From assembly GCA_020831865.1 (NCBI GenBank), contig JAFIFT010000015.1, forward strand, positions 62,001 through 126,000: a stretch of DNA of 64,000 nt, written 5' to 3'. This stretch comes from Legionellaceae bacterium. GTDB taxonomy: Bacteria > Pseudomonadota > Gammaproteobacteria > Legionellales > Legionellaceae. The notes below the pieces were generated by a model. It saw nothing but the letters and a program-made list of their open reading frames with translations. It ran no database searches and was not told the origin of the DNA. Both the position numbers and the translations under genes were made by a program. How positions within the stretch are numbered: the first letter of the stretch is position 1; each line of letters starts with the position of its first letter. Shown piece after piece: positions 9,543 through 19,616 of the stretch.

Positions 9543-10428
9543 TCATTTGCCCAGTCTGCTGATGCAGCATGAGCAGTTTTTGCAACAACTTCTGCAAGAG
9601 AGCGTGCTGCCTGCTCCCATCCTTAACCAGGCTATTGCCTATAGTTTGTTATCCGGCGGTAAACGCTTTCGTCCATTGTTAGTGTATCTCTGTGGAGAAA
9701 TGGTCGAGCTGCCCATGCCGGTGCGCGATATTTTAGCGGCAGCGGTGGAGATGACGCACGTGTACTCCTTAATCCATGATGACTTACCCGCCATGGATAA
9801 TGATGAATACCGTCGGGGCAAACCGACCTGTCACCGTGCGTTTGATGAAGCGACCGCTATTTTGGCAGGAAACACCTTGGCAAACTGGGCTGTGGAGCTG
9901 TTGATTGAGCGTTTACCGCCTTTTTTGGGCGCAAGTCGTTCCCTTCATATTGTGAAAGTTTTACTGCGGGCAGCAGGGGGTATGGGCATGCTGAGTGGAC
10001 AGAGTCTGGATATGTCGGTTTTATTGCAGGCCAACTGTGAGCGAGCGGAGCTGGAAGAGGTGCACCGTTTAAAAACAGGAGCGCTCCTCAAAAGTTGTGT
10101 GGCCATGGTGTTAATCGCAGCTGATCAATGGGAAAGTCCAACGGGTGTGGCATTGCGCTCGTTTGCCGATATCCTTGGTCTTTTATTTCAAATGCAGGAT
10201 GATTATCTGGATCGCTATGCCAGTCCCCACAGCATGGGAAAAATACGGGCTTCCGATACCGCCAATGTGAAATATACCTTTGCCGATTATTTATCGAAAG
10301 AGGCTTGCCAGCGCGAGATAGATGCCTGCTTTACCGAGGCCATAGCTTGCTTGCAGCGTTGTGGGCCGAAAGCGGCACCACTCATTCATGTAACAGAGCA
10401 ATTGCAAATGCGCAGTAATATCCTTTGA
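9535..10428 (+). CDS. ispA: Short-chain polyprenyl (farnesyl) diphosphate synthase
   Basis: This enzyme condenses isopentenyl diphosphate with allylic diphosphates to make farnesyl (or geranylgeranyl) diphosphate for undecaprenol, quinone and haem side chains. The 297 residues contain the first aspartate-rich motif, DDLPAMDND, then GKPTCHRAFDEATAILAGN, and the second motif QMQDDYLD. The start overlaps xseB by eight bases. In many relatives dxs follows; here hemE follows after a few bases, so the usual xseB-ispA-dxs trio is rearranged or dxs is elsewhere. Chain length cannot be settled by eye, but farnesyl diphosphate is the usual product in this linkage. Confidence 0.94.
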   Translation: MNDHLPSLLMQHEQFLQQLLQESVLPAPILNQAIAYSLLSGGKRFRPLLVYLCGEMVELPMPVRDILAAAVEMTHVYSLIHDDLPAMDNDEYRRGKPTCHRAFDEATAILAGNTLANWAVELLIERLPPFLGASRSLHIVKVLLRAAGGMGMLSGQSLDMSVLLQANCERAELEEVHRLKTGALLKSCVAMVLIAADQWESPTGVALRSFADILGLLFQMQDDYLDRYASPHSMGKIRASDTANVKYTFADYLSKEACQREIDACFTEAIACLQRCGPKAAPLIHVTEQLQMRSNIL

Positions 10429-10443
10429 TGGATGGGAGTTGAA

Positions 10444-11505
10444 ATGTCTGTAGAAATTGAGCAGTCGTTGTTAATGCGGGCGCTGCGGCGACAAGCAGTT
10501 GAGCGAACGCCGGTCTGGATTATGCGACAGGCGGGGCGTTATTTGCCGGAGTATCGGGCCGTGCGGGCGCAGGCCGGAGATTTCATGCGCTTATGCCGTA
10601 ATCCGGAGTTGGCTTGTGAGGTAACGCTACAACCGTTGCGACGTTTCCCTCTGGATGCGGCAATCTTATTTTCAGATATTTTAACCATCCCTGATGCGAT
10701 GGGCTTGGGTTTGTATTTTGCCGAAGGCGAGGGGCCTCGTTTTGAGTATCCTATCCGGAATCGACAGCAGATTGATCATCTGCCCGTCATTGCGATTGCT
10801 GATGCGCTGGCGTATGTGATGGATGCCGTGACCTTGATTCGCCGGGAAATGCCAGGCGATTTGCCGTTGCTTGGTTTTGCCGGCAGTCCCTGGACTCTGG
10901 CGTGTTATATGGTGGAGGGACAGGGCTCAAAAACCTTTGCCACGACCAATGCCCTGCGCGAGAAAGATCCCTCAGCCATGCATGCCCTGCTGGAAAAACT
11001 GAGTCTTGCCACCAGTGCCTATCTTAATGCGCAGATCCATGCCGGGGTTAACGCCGTGATGCTTTTTGACACCTGGGGTGGCATGCTTACGACCAAGGAC
11101 TATCAGCGTTTTTCACTGTATTATCTGTGCCAGATTGTGCAGTGTGTCAAGGCACAACATCCCCATACCCCCATCATTCTGTTTACTAAGGGAGGCTGTC
11201 AATGGCTGGAAGCGATGGCCGACTCCGGTGCTGATGCGCTGGGTCTGGATTGGAATTGTTCCCTGGGCACGGCCAGAGAACGGGTAGGAGACCGGGTTGC
11301 CTTGCAGGGCAATATTAATCCGGCTGTTCTGTTGCAGTCTCCCGAGCAGATTCGCATTGCGGTTGCTCAGGCATTAGCGGATTTTGGCCACGCGAATGGT
11401 CATATTTTTAATCTCGGCCATGGCATTACCCCCGATGTTCCGCCAGAGCATCTGCACATTTTACTGGAGACGGTGCATGAGTTGAGTCCTGCTTACCATC
11501 AATAG
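10444..11505 (+). CDS. hemE: Uroporphyrinogen decarboxylase
   Basis: HemE decarboxylates the four acetate side chains of uroporphyrinogen III to give coproporphyrinogen III in haem synthesis. About 353 residues are read from ATG 10444, which has GGGAG five bases upstream and gives the usual family start; an in-frame ATG at 10432 has no good site. Signature regions are [17 protein letters not shown] near the N-terminus, [16 protein letters not shown] with the active-site Asp, and the glycine-rich C-terminal [16 protein letters not shown]. It directly follows ispA, and a stem-loop terminator begins at its stop codon. Confidence 0.97.
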   Translation: MSVEIEQSLLMRALRRQAVERTPVWIMRQAGRYLPEYRAVRAQAGDFMRLCRNPELACEVTLQPLRRFPLDAAILFSDILTIPDAMGLGLYFAEGEGPRFEYPIRNRQQIDHLPVIAIADALAYVMDAVTLIRREMPGDLPLLGFAGSPWTLACYMVEGQGSKTFATTNALREKDPSAMHALLEKLSLATSAYLNAQIHAGVNAVMLFDTWGGMLTTKDYQRFSLYYLCQIVQCVKAQHPHTPIILFTKGGCQWLEAMADSGADALGLDWNCSLGTARERVGDRVALQGNINPAVLLQSPEQIRIAVAQALADFGHANGHIFNLGHGITPDVPPEHLHILLETVHELSPAYHQ

Positions 11506-11541
11506 CCCTGGCGGTCGTTTGATCATGGCCACAGGGCTTTT
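11504..11541 (+). terminator. Stem-loop terminator after hemE
   Basis: AGCCCTG (11504-11510) pairs with CAGGGCT (11532-11538), with a ~21-base loop, followed by TTTT. It sits between the convergent hemE and DAHP synthase genes. The T-run is only on the plus-strand side, so it mainly serves hemE. Confidence 0.6.
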
Positions 11542-12887
11542 CAGTTCCCTGAGCCTTTGCGATTAAAAGCTTTGCCAAGTTGTAGCGCCATCTCTAGTGA
11601 TTGCTCGTAATTCAAACGGGGATCCACCAGGCTATGGTAGGCTTTTTTGAGATCGTTGGCATTGAGGCCACGGGCACCGCCAATACATTCCGTTACATTT
11701 TCGCCGGTTAATTCGAAATGCACGCCCCCCAGATAACTGGAATTTTCTGCATGAATGCGAACAGCGCGCTGTAATTCACCAAGAATATTATCAAAATGGC
11801 GGGTTTTGGTGCCATCGGCAGTTGATTCGGTATTGCCATGCATGGGATCACAGGACCAGGTGACCGGGATGTCGGTCGCTTGTACGGCTTTGATAAGCGG
11901 TGGAAGTAAGCTTTCAATTTGCTCGACCCCCAGACGGGTAATGAGCAGCAGCCGACCGGCTTCTTGCTGTGGATTGAGCAGACGGATGGTTTCAACGAGC
12001 CAGTCCGTCGTCGCGCTGGGGCCAATTTTTATGCCTATGGGGTTTTCGATGCCGCGCATAAATTCAAGATGGGCGCTATTGGCTTTGGTTGTTCGCATTC
12101 CAACCCAGGGCAAATGCGTGGAGAGATTATACCATTTTCCATCACTGAGTTTGCGGGTCAATGCCTGTTCATAATGCAAATGTAACGCTTCATGCGAGGT
12201 AAAAAAATCAACTTTTTTTAGGTTGCTGTTGCGCAGGCCATCAATGGCCGACAAAAATTCCAGAGAATGGGTCATCTCGGCAACAATTTGTTCATATTCC
12301 CTGGCTTGTTTGGAATGTTCGACGAAACGTAAATCCCAGCGGTGTGGTTCATTGAGATCAGCAAAGCCCCCATCGAGCAAGGCGCGGATGAAGTTTAAGG
12401 TCATGGCGGCACAGCTATACCCCTGTAGCATTAATTTGGGATTGGGAATGCGGGAGGGGGCATCAAATTGGGGACTATTAACTAAATCACCACGATAGCT
12501 GGGCAAGGTAATACCATCAATGGTTTCAAAATCAGACGAACGCGGTTTGGCATACTGTCCGGCAATGCGGCCGACCCGAATAATGGGTTTGCGCAAACCG
12601 TGCAGTAAAATTAAGCTCATCTGCAGCATGATTTTCAATTTGTTGGAGATAATCTGAGAACGACAGTCCTGAAATGATTCCGCACAGTCGCCACCCTGCA
12701 AAATGAAAGCCTTGCCCTTGCCGGCAAGGGCAACTAACTGTTTGAGATTCTTCACTTCGCCACTGGTGACCAGGGGCGGCAAAGCACTTAACTGCTCGAC
12801 TACTTTATGCAACTGATGCTCATCAGGATATGAGGCCGCCTGTTCATAGTGAAATGCAAGCCAGGATTTAGGGGACCATTCGTTCAT
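11541..12887 (-). CDS. Class II (plant-type) 3-deoxy-7-phosphoheptulonate synthase
   Basis: This enzyme makes DAHP from erythrose 4-phosphate and phosphoenolpyruvate, the first step of the shikimate pathway. The 448 residues match the class II family, which is unrelated in sequence to the E. coli AroF/G/H type. Motifs include SPKSWLAFHYEQAA at the N-terminus, LQGGDCAESFQDC, VGRIAGQYAKPRSSD, WVGMRTTKANSAH-like substrate binding, TWSCDPMHGNT, and GGVHFELTGENVTEC with metal ligands. It runs convergent to hemE. It could serve aromatic amino acid synthesis or a specialised pathway; with the large PKS cluster 26 kb away a link is possible but unsupported. Confidence 0.95.
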   Translation of the reverse strand: MNEWSPKSWLAFHYEQAASYPDEHQLHKVVEQLSALPPLVTSGEVKNLKQLVALAGKGKAFILQGGDCAESFQDCRSQIISNKLKIMLQMSLILLHGLRKPIIRVGRIAGQYAKPRSSDFETIDGITLPSYRGDLVNSPQFDAPSRIPNPKLMLQGYSCAAMTLNFIRALLDGGFADLNEPHRWDLRFVEHSKQAREYEQIVAEMTHSLEFLSAIDGLRNSNLKKVDFFTSHEALHLHYEQALTRKLSDGKWYNLSTHLPWVGMRTTKANSAHLEFMRGIENPIGIKIGPSATTDWLVETIRLLNPQQEAGRLLLITRLGVEQIESLLPPLIKAVQATDIPVTWSCDPMHGNTESTADGTKTRHFDNILGELQRAVRIHAENSSYLGGVHFELTGENVTECIGGARGLNANDLKKAYHSLVDPRLNYEQSLEMALQLGKAFNRKGSGN

Positions 12888-13048
12888 AATTTGCCTATAA
12901 AATAATATGTGCTACTCATAGGGGGCATGGTTCACTCCCCGCTTGACTCTGCGCACAGAAAAGAAATCCGTCCCTACTGCCAAAAGCACGTAGTGGATAT
13001 CTTAACAAATTCCTGGTCAATTTTAGGAGATAACGAAAAAAAATACCA
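12888..13048. other. Intergenic region before the grpE promoter
   Basis: This spacer lies between the divergent DAHP synthase and grpE genes. Short open frames cross it on both strands but have no ribosome site and overlap the heat-shock promoter, so none is called. Nothing else is recognised here. Confidence 0.5.
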
Positions 13049-13074
13049 CTTGAAATTTTTAAATTCATCCCCAG
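13049..13074 (+). promoter_or_regulatory. Sigma-32 heat-shock promoter of grpE
   Basis: CTTGAA (13049-13054), 14 bases, then CCCCAG (13069-13074). This is nearly identical to the RpoH consensus (CTTGAA, 13-15 bases, CCCCAT) and lies about 60 bases upstream of the grpE ATG. It predicts heat-shock control of the grpE transcript. Confidence 0.85.
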
Positions 13075-13132
13075 CTAAGGCGTTCATAGTCGTCGTACCC
13101 GACATAAACCGGATGAACCGCTGGAGTAAAGC

Positions 13133-13762
13133 ATGACTGATAAGCAGCAGAAAGACTGGGCAAAGTTTAAAGAAGAACTGGACCGACAAGAACACGAGGA
13201 AGAGAATCCGAAGGAGCAGCAAACCGAAGGCGTTGAGGCCTCGGCCGAATCGCCGGCCAGCGCGTTAGAGCACCCGGATTATCAGGAGCTTGCGGAAAAG
13301 CTTAGCCTTGCGGAGCAACAGGCTCATGAAAATTGGGAAAAATCCGTGCGAGCGGTCGCGGAGCTGGAAAATGTTCGCCGACGTGCCGAGCGGGATGTAG
13401 CCAATGCCCATCGCTATGGGGCTGAGAAAATAATAAAAAATCTTTTGCCGGTACTCGACAGCCTTGAGCAGGCTCTGCAATTGGCAGAGAAAGAAGCACA
13501 AACGGCAATGGGTGAAGGTTTGCAGCTAACCAGGAAAATTTTTCTTGATGCGCTGGAACGTGAAAATGTGCAGGAACTTAACCCGATGGGAGAGCCCTTT
13601 AATCCGGAACAGCATGAAGCCATGACGACCCAGGAAGCGGACGATGTGAAACCTAACACCGTGGTTGCCGTTTTTCAGAAAGGCTATGTCTTGCACGACC
13701 GGGTCATACGTCCGGCCAGGGTTGTCGTTTCCAAGGCAAAATCAAGTGACGGGAATGCTTGA
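13133..13762 (+). CDS. grpE: Nucleotide exchange factor GrpE
   Basis: GrpE is the cytoplasmic co-chaperone that releases ADP from DnaK. The 209 residues start with a charged, disordered-looking segment rich in Glu (to about residue 45), followed by the long coiled-coil helix (YQELAEKLSLAEQQAHENWE, then ENVRRRAERDVANAHRYG), and the C-terminal beta domain (NPMGEPFNPEQHEAM, VFQKGYVLHDRVIRPARVVV), all typical. It is preceded by a clear sigma-32 promoter. Its stop codon lies inside the promoter of dnaK, 122 bases before the dnaK start, so dnaK can be transcribed both from grpE and alone. Confidence 0.98.
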   Translation: MTDKQQKDWAKFKEELDRQEHEEENPKEQQTEGVEASAESPASALEHPDYQELAEKLSLAEQQAHENWEKSVRAVAELENVRRRAERDVANAHRYGAEKIIKNLLPVLDSLEQALQLAEKEAQTAMGEGLQLTRKIFLDALERENVQELNPMGEPFNPEQHEAMTTQEADDVKPNTVVAVFQKGYVLHDRVIRPARVVVSKAKSSDGNA

Positions 13763-13783
13763 ATTTCATCAAAACATCCCCAT
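13758..13783 (+). promoter_or_regulatory. Sigma-32 heat-shock promoter of dnaK
   Basis: CTTGAA (13758-13763), 14 bases, then CCCCAT (13778-13783): a perfect match to the RpoH consensus. It overlaps the grpE stop codon (13760-13762) and starts about 125 bases before the dnaK ATG, leaving a ~95-base leader. Confidence 0.88.
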
Positions 13784-13883
13784 ATGCAGTGCAATAGCTT
13801 GTAAAATTGCGGTTGGCGGCAATAATAGCTCACCCCTTTTTATAGAATCATCATATTACATTTAGACAGCGGAGCAATAAGAC

Positions 13884-15821
13884 ATGGCTAAGATTATTGG
13901 AATTGACCTCGGAACCACCAACTCTTGTGTAGCGGTCATGGAAGGGGATAAACCCCGGGTGATCGAAAATGCGGAAGGGCATCGTACTACGCCTTCTATC
14001 GTCGCATTCACGGATGATAATGAAACGCTGGTGGGACAATCAGCCAAGCGTCAGGCAGTAACCAACCCCGCGAATACCGTGTTTGCCGTCAAGCGCCTGA
14101 TCGGGCGCCGTTTTGACGACGCGGTGGTACAAAAAGATATCAAAATGGTACCCTATAAAATTAGCAAAGCGGACAACGGCGATGCCTGGGTTACGATTAA
14201 GGGACAGGATAAAGCGCCTCCTCAAATTTCTGCCGAAGTTTTGCGAAAAATGAAGAAAACCGCCGAAGATTACCTTGGTGAAACGGTGACCGAAGCAGTG
14301 ATTACCGTGCCTGCGTATTTTAATGACTCCCAGCGTCAGGCAACGAAGGATGCCGGACGTATTGCCGGTCTGGAAGTCAAGCGTATTATTAACGAGCCAA
14401 CCGCGGCCGCACTGGCGTATGGTATGGATAAAAAACGCGGTGACTCGGTGATTGCGGTTTACGATCTGGGGGGGGGAACCTTTGATATCTCGATTATTGA
14501 AATCGCAGAAGTCGATGGCGAGCATCAATTCGAAGTACTGGCAACCAATGGCGATACCTTCCTTGGTGGTGAAGACTTTGATTTGGCGTTGATTGAATAT
14601 CTGGCAGCAGAATTTAAAAAAGACAGCGGTATTGATCTGCACAATGATCCTCTGGCATTACAGCGACTGAAAGAAGCAGCTGAAAAAGCCAAAATTGAAT
14701 TGTCTTCTTCTCAGCAAACAGATGTCAATTTGCCCTATATTACCGCGGATGCTTCTGGTCCCAAACATCTGAATATCAAACTAACCCGTGCCAAGCTTGA
14801 GTCCCTGGTCGAGAAGCTGGTGGAGCGTTCCATTGAGCCTTGCAAAGTGGCCTTGAAAGATGCCGGTTTGTCTACCTCTGAAATTAATGAAGTGATTCTG
14901 GTAGGTGGGCAGACCCGGATGCCGCTGGTGCAAAAAACTGTACAGGATTTCTTTGGCAAAGAGCCTCGCAAAGATGTCAACCCGGATGAGGCGGTTGCAG
15001 TTGGTGCTGCTATTCAGGCTGCGGTATTGTCAGGTGATGTCAAAGATATTCTGTTACTCGATGTTACCCCCTTATCACTGGGTATCGAGACAATGGGTGG
15101 GGTGATGACCAAACTGATTGAGAAGAATACGACTATTCCCACCAAGGCCAGCCAGGTTTTCTCGACGGCCGATGATAATCAGACCGCGGTCACGGTGCAT
15201 GTCTTACAGGGTGAGCGTCAGCAAGCAGCCGCCAATAAATCTTTGGGTCGTTTTGATTTGGCGGATATCCCGCCGGCACCCCGTGGTGTTCCGCAAATTG
15301 AGGTCATTTTTGACATCGATGCTAACGGTATCATGAATGTCTCAGCCAAAGATAAAGCAACTGGTAAGGCGCAATCCATTGTAATTAAGGCATCCAGTGG
15401 TTTGTCGGATGAAGAAGTGGCCGCGATGGTTAAGGATGGGGAGGCGCATGCGGAAGAAGACAAGAAGTTCAAAGAACTGGTCGAGATTCGCAATCAGGCT
15501 GATGGCTTAATCCACAGCAGCGAAAAATCGTTGAAAGACCTGTCGGAAGAATTGCCTGAGGATGAGCGCAAAGCCATTGAAAGTGCCATAGCAGACTTGC
15601 GAGAAGCAGTCAAAGGCAATGACAAGCAGGCGATTGAAAGCAAATTGAATGCATTGACGGAGCTGAATGCCAAATTGGCTGAGCGCGTGTATGCGAAAAA
15701 AGCAGCGGACGGTCAAGCCACCGAGCAGGCGCAGCCTCAGGATGCCGGTGCCACCCCTGATGCAAAAGATGAGTCAGTCGTCGATGCCGAATTTGAAGAA
15801 GTAGAAGACGACAAGAAATAA
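13884..15821 (+). CDS. dnaK: Molecular chaperone DnaK (Hsp70)
   Basis: DnaK is the ATP-dependent Hsp70 chaperone of the cytoplasm, working with DnaJ and GrpE on both sides of it here. The 645 residues show the ATPase domain ([42 protein letters not shown]), the interdomain linker [17 protein letters not shown], the substrate-binding beta domain, the helical lid, and an acidic C-terminal tail ending [12 protein letters not shown] like the EEVD-type ends of bacterial DnaK. The start has the usual upstream GGAG site. Two sigma-32 promoters (its own and that of grpE) feed it, and a strong stem-loop follows it. Confidence 0.99.
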   Translation: MAKIIGIDLGTTNSCVAVMEGDKPRVIENAEGHRTTPSIVAFTDDNETLVGQSAKRQAVTNPANTVFAVKRLIGRRFDDAVVQKDIKMVPYKISKADNGDAWVTIKGQDKAPPQISAEVLRKMKKTAEDYLGETVTEAVITVPAYFNDSQRQATKDAGRIAGLEVKRIINEPTAAALAYGMDKKRGDSVIAVYDLGGGTFDISIIEIAEVDGEHQFEVLATNGDTFLGGEDFDLALIEYLAAEFKKDSGIDLHNDPLALQRLKEAAEKAKIELSSSQQTDVNLPYITADASGPKHLNIKLTRAKLESLVEKLVERSIEPCKVALKDAGLSTSEINEVILVGGQTRMPLVQKTVQDFFGKEPRKDVNPDEAVAVGAAIQAAVLSGDVKDILLLDVTPLSLGIETMGGVMTKLIEKNTTIPTKASQVFSTADDNQTAVTVHVLQGERQQAAANKSLGRFDLADIPPAPRGVPQIEVIFDIDANGIMNVSAKDKATGKAQSIVIKASSGLSDEEVAAMVKDGEAHAEEDKKFKELVEIRNQADGLIHSSEKSLKDLSEELPEDERKAIESAIADLREAVKGNDKQAIESKLNALTELNAKLAERVYAKKAADGQATEQAQPQDAGATPDAKDESVVDAEFEEVEDDKK

Positions 15822-15836
15822 GCGACTGCCAGGCTT

Positions 15837-15874
15837 CTACTGCCGACATCCCTTATGCGGGATGTTGGCAGTAG
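15837..15874 (+). terminator. Long stem-loop between dnaK and dnaJ
   Basis: A 16-base left arm (15837-15852) and right arm (15859-15874) pair at 15 of 16 positions, enclosing a six-base TTATGC loop. There is no T-run directly after, so it may act as a partial terminator or as an mRNA processing/stability element that sets the dnaK:dnaJ ratio. Confidence 0.75.
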
Positions 15875-15964
15875 ACTCATCATCATGCGTCGTTTTACAG
15901 CAACGATTCAGGTATTTTGTATCTGGGTCGTTGTGTTTTAAGTTTTTAATTAATGTGAGTACTC

Positions 15965-17098
15965 ATGGAACAACAGGATTTTTACGAACTTTTAGGCGTG
16001 AGCCGCGCTGCCAGTAATGCGGAAATTAAGAAAGCCTACCGCAAATTGGCCATGAAACACCATCCGGATCGTAATCCGGGAGATAGTGCCGCCGAAGAAA
16101 AATTCAAAGAAATCCAGCGTGCTTATGATGTCTTATCCGATCAGCAAAAAAGAAGTGCCTATGATCAATTTGGTCATGCCGGAGTGGATCCGTCCATGCG
16201 CGGTGGGGCTCAGGGCGGATTTTCCGATTTTGGTGATGTTTTTGGTGATATTTTTGATACCATTTTTCGTGGTGGTAACGCCCAGGGACAGCATTCTCGA
16301 GGCCAAAGAGGTTCCGATTTACAATATAATCTGGAACTCAGCTTGGAAGAGGCGGCTTTCGGCAAACAAATTGAGATCAATGTTCCCCGGCATGGTAGCT
16401 GTAAAACCTGTTCCGGCAGCGGCGCCAAAGCGGGTTCCAGCCCGAAAATTTGCGAAACCTGTCAGGGGGTTGGCCAGGTTCGCATGCAGCAAGGTTTCTT
16501 CTCGATTCAACAAACCTGTCCCAGTTGTCATGGTGAGGGGCGTGTGATCAGTGATCCATGTCTGTCCTGTCACGGGCAGGGACGGGTTCGTGAAAGCAAA
16601 AAATTGACGGTAAAAATACCGGCGGGTGTGGATAATGGCGACCGTGTTCGTCTATCCGGCGAAGGAGAGGCCGGGATTCATGGCGGGGCGACGGGCGATC
16701 TGTACGTGCAGGTTTCGGTTAAGAAACATCCTATTTTTGAACGGCATGACAATGATTTGCGTTGTGAGGTTCCGATAAGCTTTGCCAGAGCCGCCTTGGG
16801 AGGGACCATTGAAGTTCCTACTCTGGAAGGACGTGTGAGCCTTAAAATCCCTCCTGAAACGCAAACAGGAAAAAGCTTCCGCTTGCGTGGAAAAGGTATC
16901 TGTTCGGTGCGAGGTTATGCGACCGGTGATTTATTATGTCAGGTAGTGGTTGAGACCCCGATTAATCTTTCTCCTGAGCAGAAAGAATTATTGTCACAGC
17001 TCGATGATTCTATAGAGAACAGCCGCAAAACCCACTCTCCCCGCTCCAATTCCTGGTTTGATGGTGTAAAAAAATTCTTTGAGGACATGAAATTCTAG
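15965..17098 (+). CDS. dnaJ: Co-chaperone DnaJ (Hsp40)
   Basis: DnaJ delivers substrates to DnaK and stimulates its ATPase. The 377 residues have the J domain (1-70) with the HPD tripeptide in [11 protein letters not shown], a Gly/Phe-rich linker ([14 protein letters not shown]), a zinc-binding domain with four complete C-x-x-C-x-G-x-G repeats ([32 protein letters not shown]), and the C-terminal peptide-binding domains. It is type I (full) DnaJ. No sigma-32 promoter was found directly upstream; expression probably comes by readthrough past the dnaK stem-loop. Confidence 0.98.
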   Translation: MEQQDFYELLGVSRAASNAEIKKAYRKLAMKHHPDRNPGDSAAEEKFKEIQRAYDVLSDQQKRSAYDQFGHAGVDPSMRGGAQGGFSDFGDVFGDIFDTIFRGGNAQGQHSRGQRGSDLQYNLELSLEEAAFGKQIEINVPRHGSCKTCSGSGAKAGSSPKICETCQGVGQVRMQQGFFSIQQTCPSCHGEGRVISDPCLSCHGQGRVRESKKLTVKIPAGVDNGDRVRLSGEGEAGIHGGATGDLYVQVSVKKHPIFERHDNDLRCEVPISFARAALGGTIEVPTLEGRVSLKIPPETQTGKSFRLRGKGICSVRGYATGDLLCQVVVETPINLSPEQKELLSQLDDSIENSRKTHSPRSNSWFDGVKKFFEDMKF

Positions 17099-17182
17099 AA
17101 ATAATCCGCTATACTGCGCCGGCTTGCAAGGGCTGTTGTTTGGCAGAAAATACCAGTCCGCCAGGTAGGCAGCGTGCACAAT

Positions 17183-17204
17183 ATGCCGCGCATGGGCGCG
17201 GCAT
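17183..17204 (+). other. Perfect stem-loop in the carA leader
   Basis: ATGCCGCGC (17183-17191) pairs perfectly with GCGCGGCAT (17196-17204) around a four-base ATGG loop, ending 18 bases before the carA ATG. There is no T-run. It could end dnaJ transcription in part or control carA translation. A TATACT (about 17111-17116) upstream may be a -10 element, without a clear -35. Confidence 0.6.
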
Positions 17205-17222
17205 GATTGACTGAGGTAGGCA

Positions 17223-18359
17223 ATGAATCCAAAAACAGCGATACTCGTTCTGGCCGATGGAACTGTGGTACCGGGTCGTTCTATTGGATCGGATGGCACG
17301 GTATGCGGCGAATTGGTATTTAATACAGCCATGACCGGTTACCAGGAAATATTAACCGATCCGTCCTATGCCCGCCAATTAGTGATGTTAACGGCGGCGC
17401 ATATTGGTAATACCGGCTGTAATGCTGAGGATCAGGAATCCTCTCGAGCCTGGGCCAGTGGCCTGATCATTCGAAATGAGAGCGTAAGAACCAGCAATTA
17501 TCGTGCCGATACTTCGTTGGTGGAGTGGCTTAAAAAAAATAAACTGGTCGCTATTGCCGATGTGGATACCCGCTTTTTGACTCGCCATATACGTGAGCAT
17601 GGCGCTATGGCCGCCTGTATCACCAATGAATATACGGATGCTACGGTTCCCCTTGAGCAGATACAGCGTTTTTCCGGCCTGGAGGGCGTCGATCTCGCGC
17701 AACAGGTTTCTCGGCAGACAATAGAACGTTGGCATCTGGGGCAAGGGGAATGGGGCGTGGCGGCACAGCCGCAGTCTTTTCATATTGTCGCTTATGATTT
17801 TGGTGTAAAAAATACCATTTTACGCATATTGCACGATAAGGGCTGCCATATCACGCTGGTGCCTGCCAAAACCAAGGCAGCGGAGGTACTGGCTATGCAG
17901 CCGGATGGTATTTTCCTGTCGAATGGACCAGGCGATCCCAAGGCTTGCACCTATGCTATTGAAGCGGCTCAGGCTTTCATCGAAAGTGGTATCCCCTTAT
18001 TCGGTATCTGTCTGGGTTTTCAGATTATTGCTTTGGCCTGCGGAGCAAGGTCAGTGAAAATGAAATTTGGTCACCATGGCGCTAACCATCCGGTGATCAG
18101 TCTGGATGCTACGCGTCGCGTTTTTATCACCAGCCAGAATCATGGTTTTGCGATTGATGAGCAAAGCCTGCCATCCAGCCTGATTGCCACCCATCGTTCC
18201 TTGTTTGATCATTCCTTGCAGGGTATTCGGCATCGTGACCGCCCGGTGCTGGCTTTTCAGGGGCATCCGGAAGCGGCACCGGGGCCACAGGATATCGCTG
18301 TTATTTTTGATACTTTCATGCAGATGCTGCGTGAGCATCAGAACCGCGGCGCGGAGTAA
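17223..18359 (+). CDS. carA: Carbamoyl-phosphate synthase small (glutaminase) subunit
   Basis: CarA hydrolyses glutamine and passes ammonia to CarB for carbamoyl phosphate, the precursor of arginine and pyrimidines. The 378 residues have the N-terminal CPSase small-chain domain ([34 protein letters not shown]) and a class I glutamine amidotransferase domain with nucleophile C263 in [10 protein letters not shown] and the His/Glu pair in [14 protein letters not shown] precedes the ATG. The partner carB does not follow; metK does, so carB must be encoded elsewhere. A perfect stem-loop lies in the leader. Confidence 0.97.
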   Translation: MNPKTAILVLADGTVVPGRSIGSDGTVCGELVFNTAMTGYQEILTDPSYARQLVMLTAAHIGNTGCNAEDQESSRAWASGLIIRNESVRTSNYRADTSLVEWLKKNKLVAIADVDTRFLTRHIREHGAMAACITNEYTDATVPLEQIQRFSGLEGVDLAQQVSRQTIERWHLGQGEWGVAAQPQSFHIVAYDFGVKNTILRILHDKGCHITLVPAKTKAAEVLAMQPDGIFLSNGPGDPKACTYAIEAAQAFIESGIPLFGICLGFQIIALACGARSVKMKFGHHGANHPVISLDATRRVFITSQNHGFAIDEQSLPSSLIATHRSLFDHSLQGIRHRDRPVLAFQGHPEAAPGPQDIAVIFDTFMQMLREHQNRGAE

Positions 18360-18454
18360 ATCGGCCCTGGTCTTCGCATTACGCCGCCTGTTTTTTTCCG
18401 AATCTGGCTTGTACCTGGTTCAGCTACGAATGCCATGTTTTACTGAGGTTAATT

Positions 18455-19600
18455 ATGAGTAATGTTCACCGTTTTACATCGGAGTCCGTTTCAGAGGGAC
18501 ATCCTGACAAGATTGCCGATCAGATCTCTGACGCTATTTTGGACGAGTTAATCCGGCAGGACAGCCGTGCGCGCGTTGCCTGTGAGACCCTGGTGAAGAC
18601 GGGTATGGTGCTGGTGGCGGGTGAAATATCGACCTCTGCCTGGGTGGATGTGGAACAGGTTGCCCGCGATGTGATTAAAGATATTGGCTACAATAGTTCT
18701 GATATGGGTTTTGACTGGGAATCGTGCGCGGTACTTTCCGCTATCGGCAAGCAGTCGTCGGACATTGCCCAGGGTGTGGATAATGTGCGGACTCAGCAGC
18801 TGGGAGCCGGCGATCAGGGCTTGATGTTTGGCTATGCGTGCAGCGAAACGGAAGAGTTGATGCCGGCTCCCATCGCCTATGCCCACCGTTTGATGCGTAA
18901 GCAGGCCGAATTTCGCAAAACACGGCATTTTCCCTGGCTACGACCGGACGCAAAATGTCAGCTGACCTTTGAATATGTGCAGGGCAAACCTGTGGCGGTG
19001 GATACCATCGTATTTTCTACCCAGCATGCTCCCGACATCAGCCATGCGCAGTTGGTTGAGGCGGTTCGGGAAGAAATTATAAAACCAGAGATTCCCGCCC
19101 ATTGGCTTACCGCAAATACCCGCTATTTTATCAACCCCACCGGCCGTTTTGTCATCGGGGGTCCCCAGGGGGACTGTGGTTTGACGGGACGGAAAATTAT
19201 TGTGGATACCTATGGCGGGATGGCGCGCCATGGGGGCGGTTGTTTTTCTGGAAAAGACCCCTCCAAGGTCGATCGCTCTGCGGCTTATGCGGCGCGCTAT
19301 GTGGCTAAAAATATTGTCGCCGCCGGCCTTGCCGACAAGTGCGAGTTACAATTATCGTATGCTATCGGGGTAGCGGAACCGACATCAATATCCGTGGAAA
19401 CTTTTGGGACTGGTCGCTTGTCAGAAGCTGAAATCATTCGCCTCATTGAAGCCAATTTCGATTTGAGTCCACAGGGCATTATTGATGAACATCAGCTACT
19501 GCGCCCTCTGTATCGCGCCACTGCCGTTTATGGGCATTATGGCCGTAATGAGTTTCCCTGGGAAAGACTGGATAAAGTCGAGCAACTGCGCCAGTTTTAA
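18455..19600 (+). CDS. metK: S-adenosylmethionine synthetase
   Basis: MetK makes SAM from methionine and ATP. The 381 residues contain the family signatures [20 protein letters not shown] at the N-terminus, [12 protein letters not shown] in the middle, and [19 protein letters not shown], the phosphate-binding loop. TGAGGT lies upstream of the ATG. The downstream ahcY starts 17 bases after its stop, and add follows, giving an operon that makes SAM and clears its by-product. The large synthase at the right side uses SAM through a C-methyltransferase domain, but the linkage here is standard housekeeping. Confidence 0.98.
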   Translation: MSNVHRFTSESVSEGHPDKIADQISDAILDELIRQDSRARVACETLVKTGMVLVAGEISTSAWVDVEQVARDVIKDIGYNSSDMGFDWESCAVLSAIGKQSSDIAQGVDNVRTQQLGAGDQGLMFGYACSETEELMPAPIAYAHRLMRKQAEFRKTRHFPWLRPDAKCQLTFEYVQGKPVAVDTIVFSTQHAPDISHAQLVEAVREEIIKPEIPAHWLTANTRYFINPTGRFVIGGPQGDCGLTGRKIIVDTYGGMARHGGGCFSGKDPSKVDRSAAYAARYVAKNIVAAGLADKCELQLSYAIGVAEPTSISVETFGTGRLSEAEIIRLIEANFDLSPQGIIDEHQLLRPLYRATAVYGHYGRNEFPWERLDKVEQLRQF

Positions 19601-19616
19601 TATTTTGGAGTCAACT

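Noticed and set aside
12909-13136. Open frame of 75 codons upstream of grpE
   Set aside because: It has no ribosome site and runs across the sigma-32 promoter of grpE; the product matches nothing I recognise.
19482-19616. Longer ahcY start within metK (frame open from 19482)
   Set aside because: The extra part overlaps the metK coding sequence; ATG 19617 has a GGAG site and gives the family-typical N-terminus.
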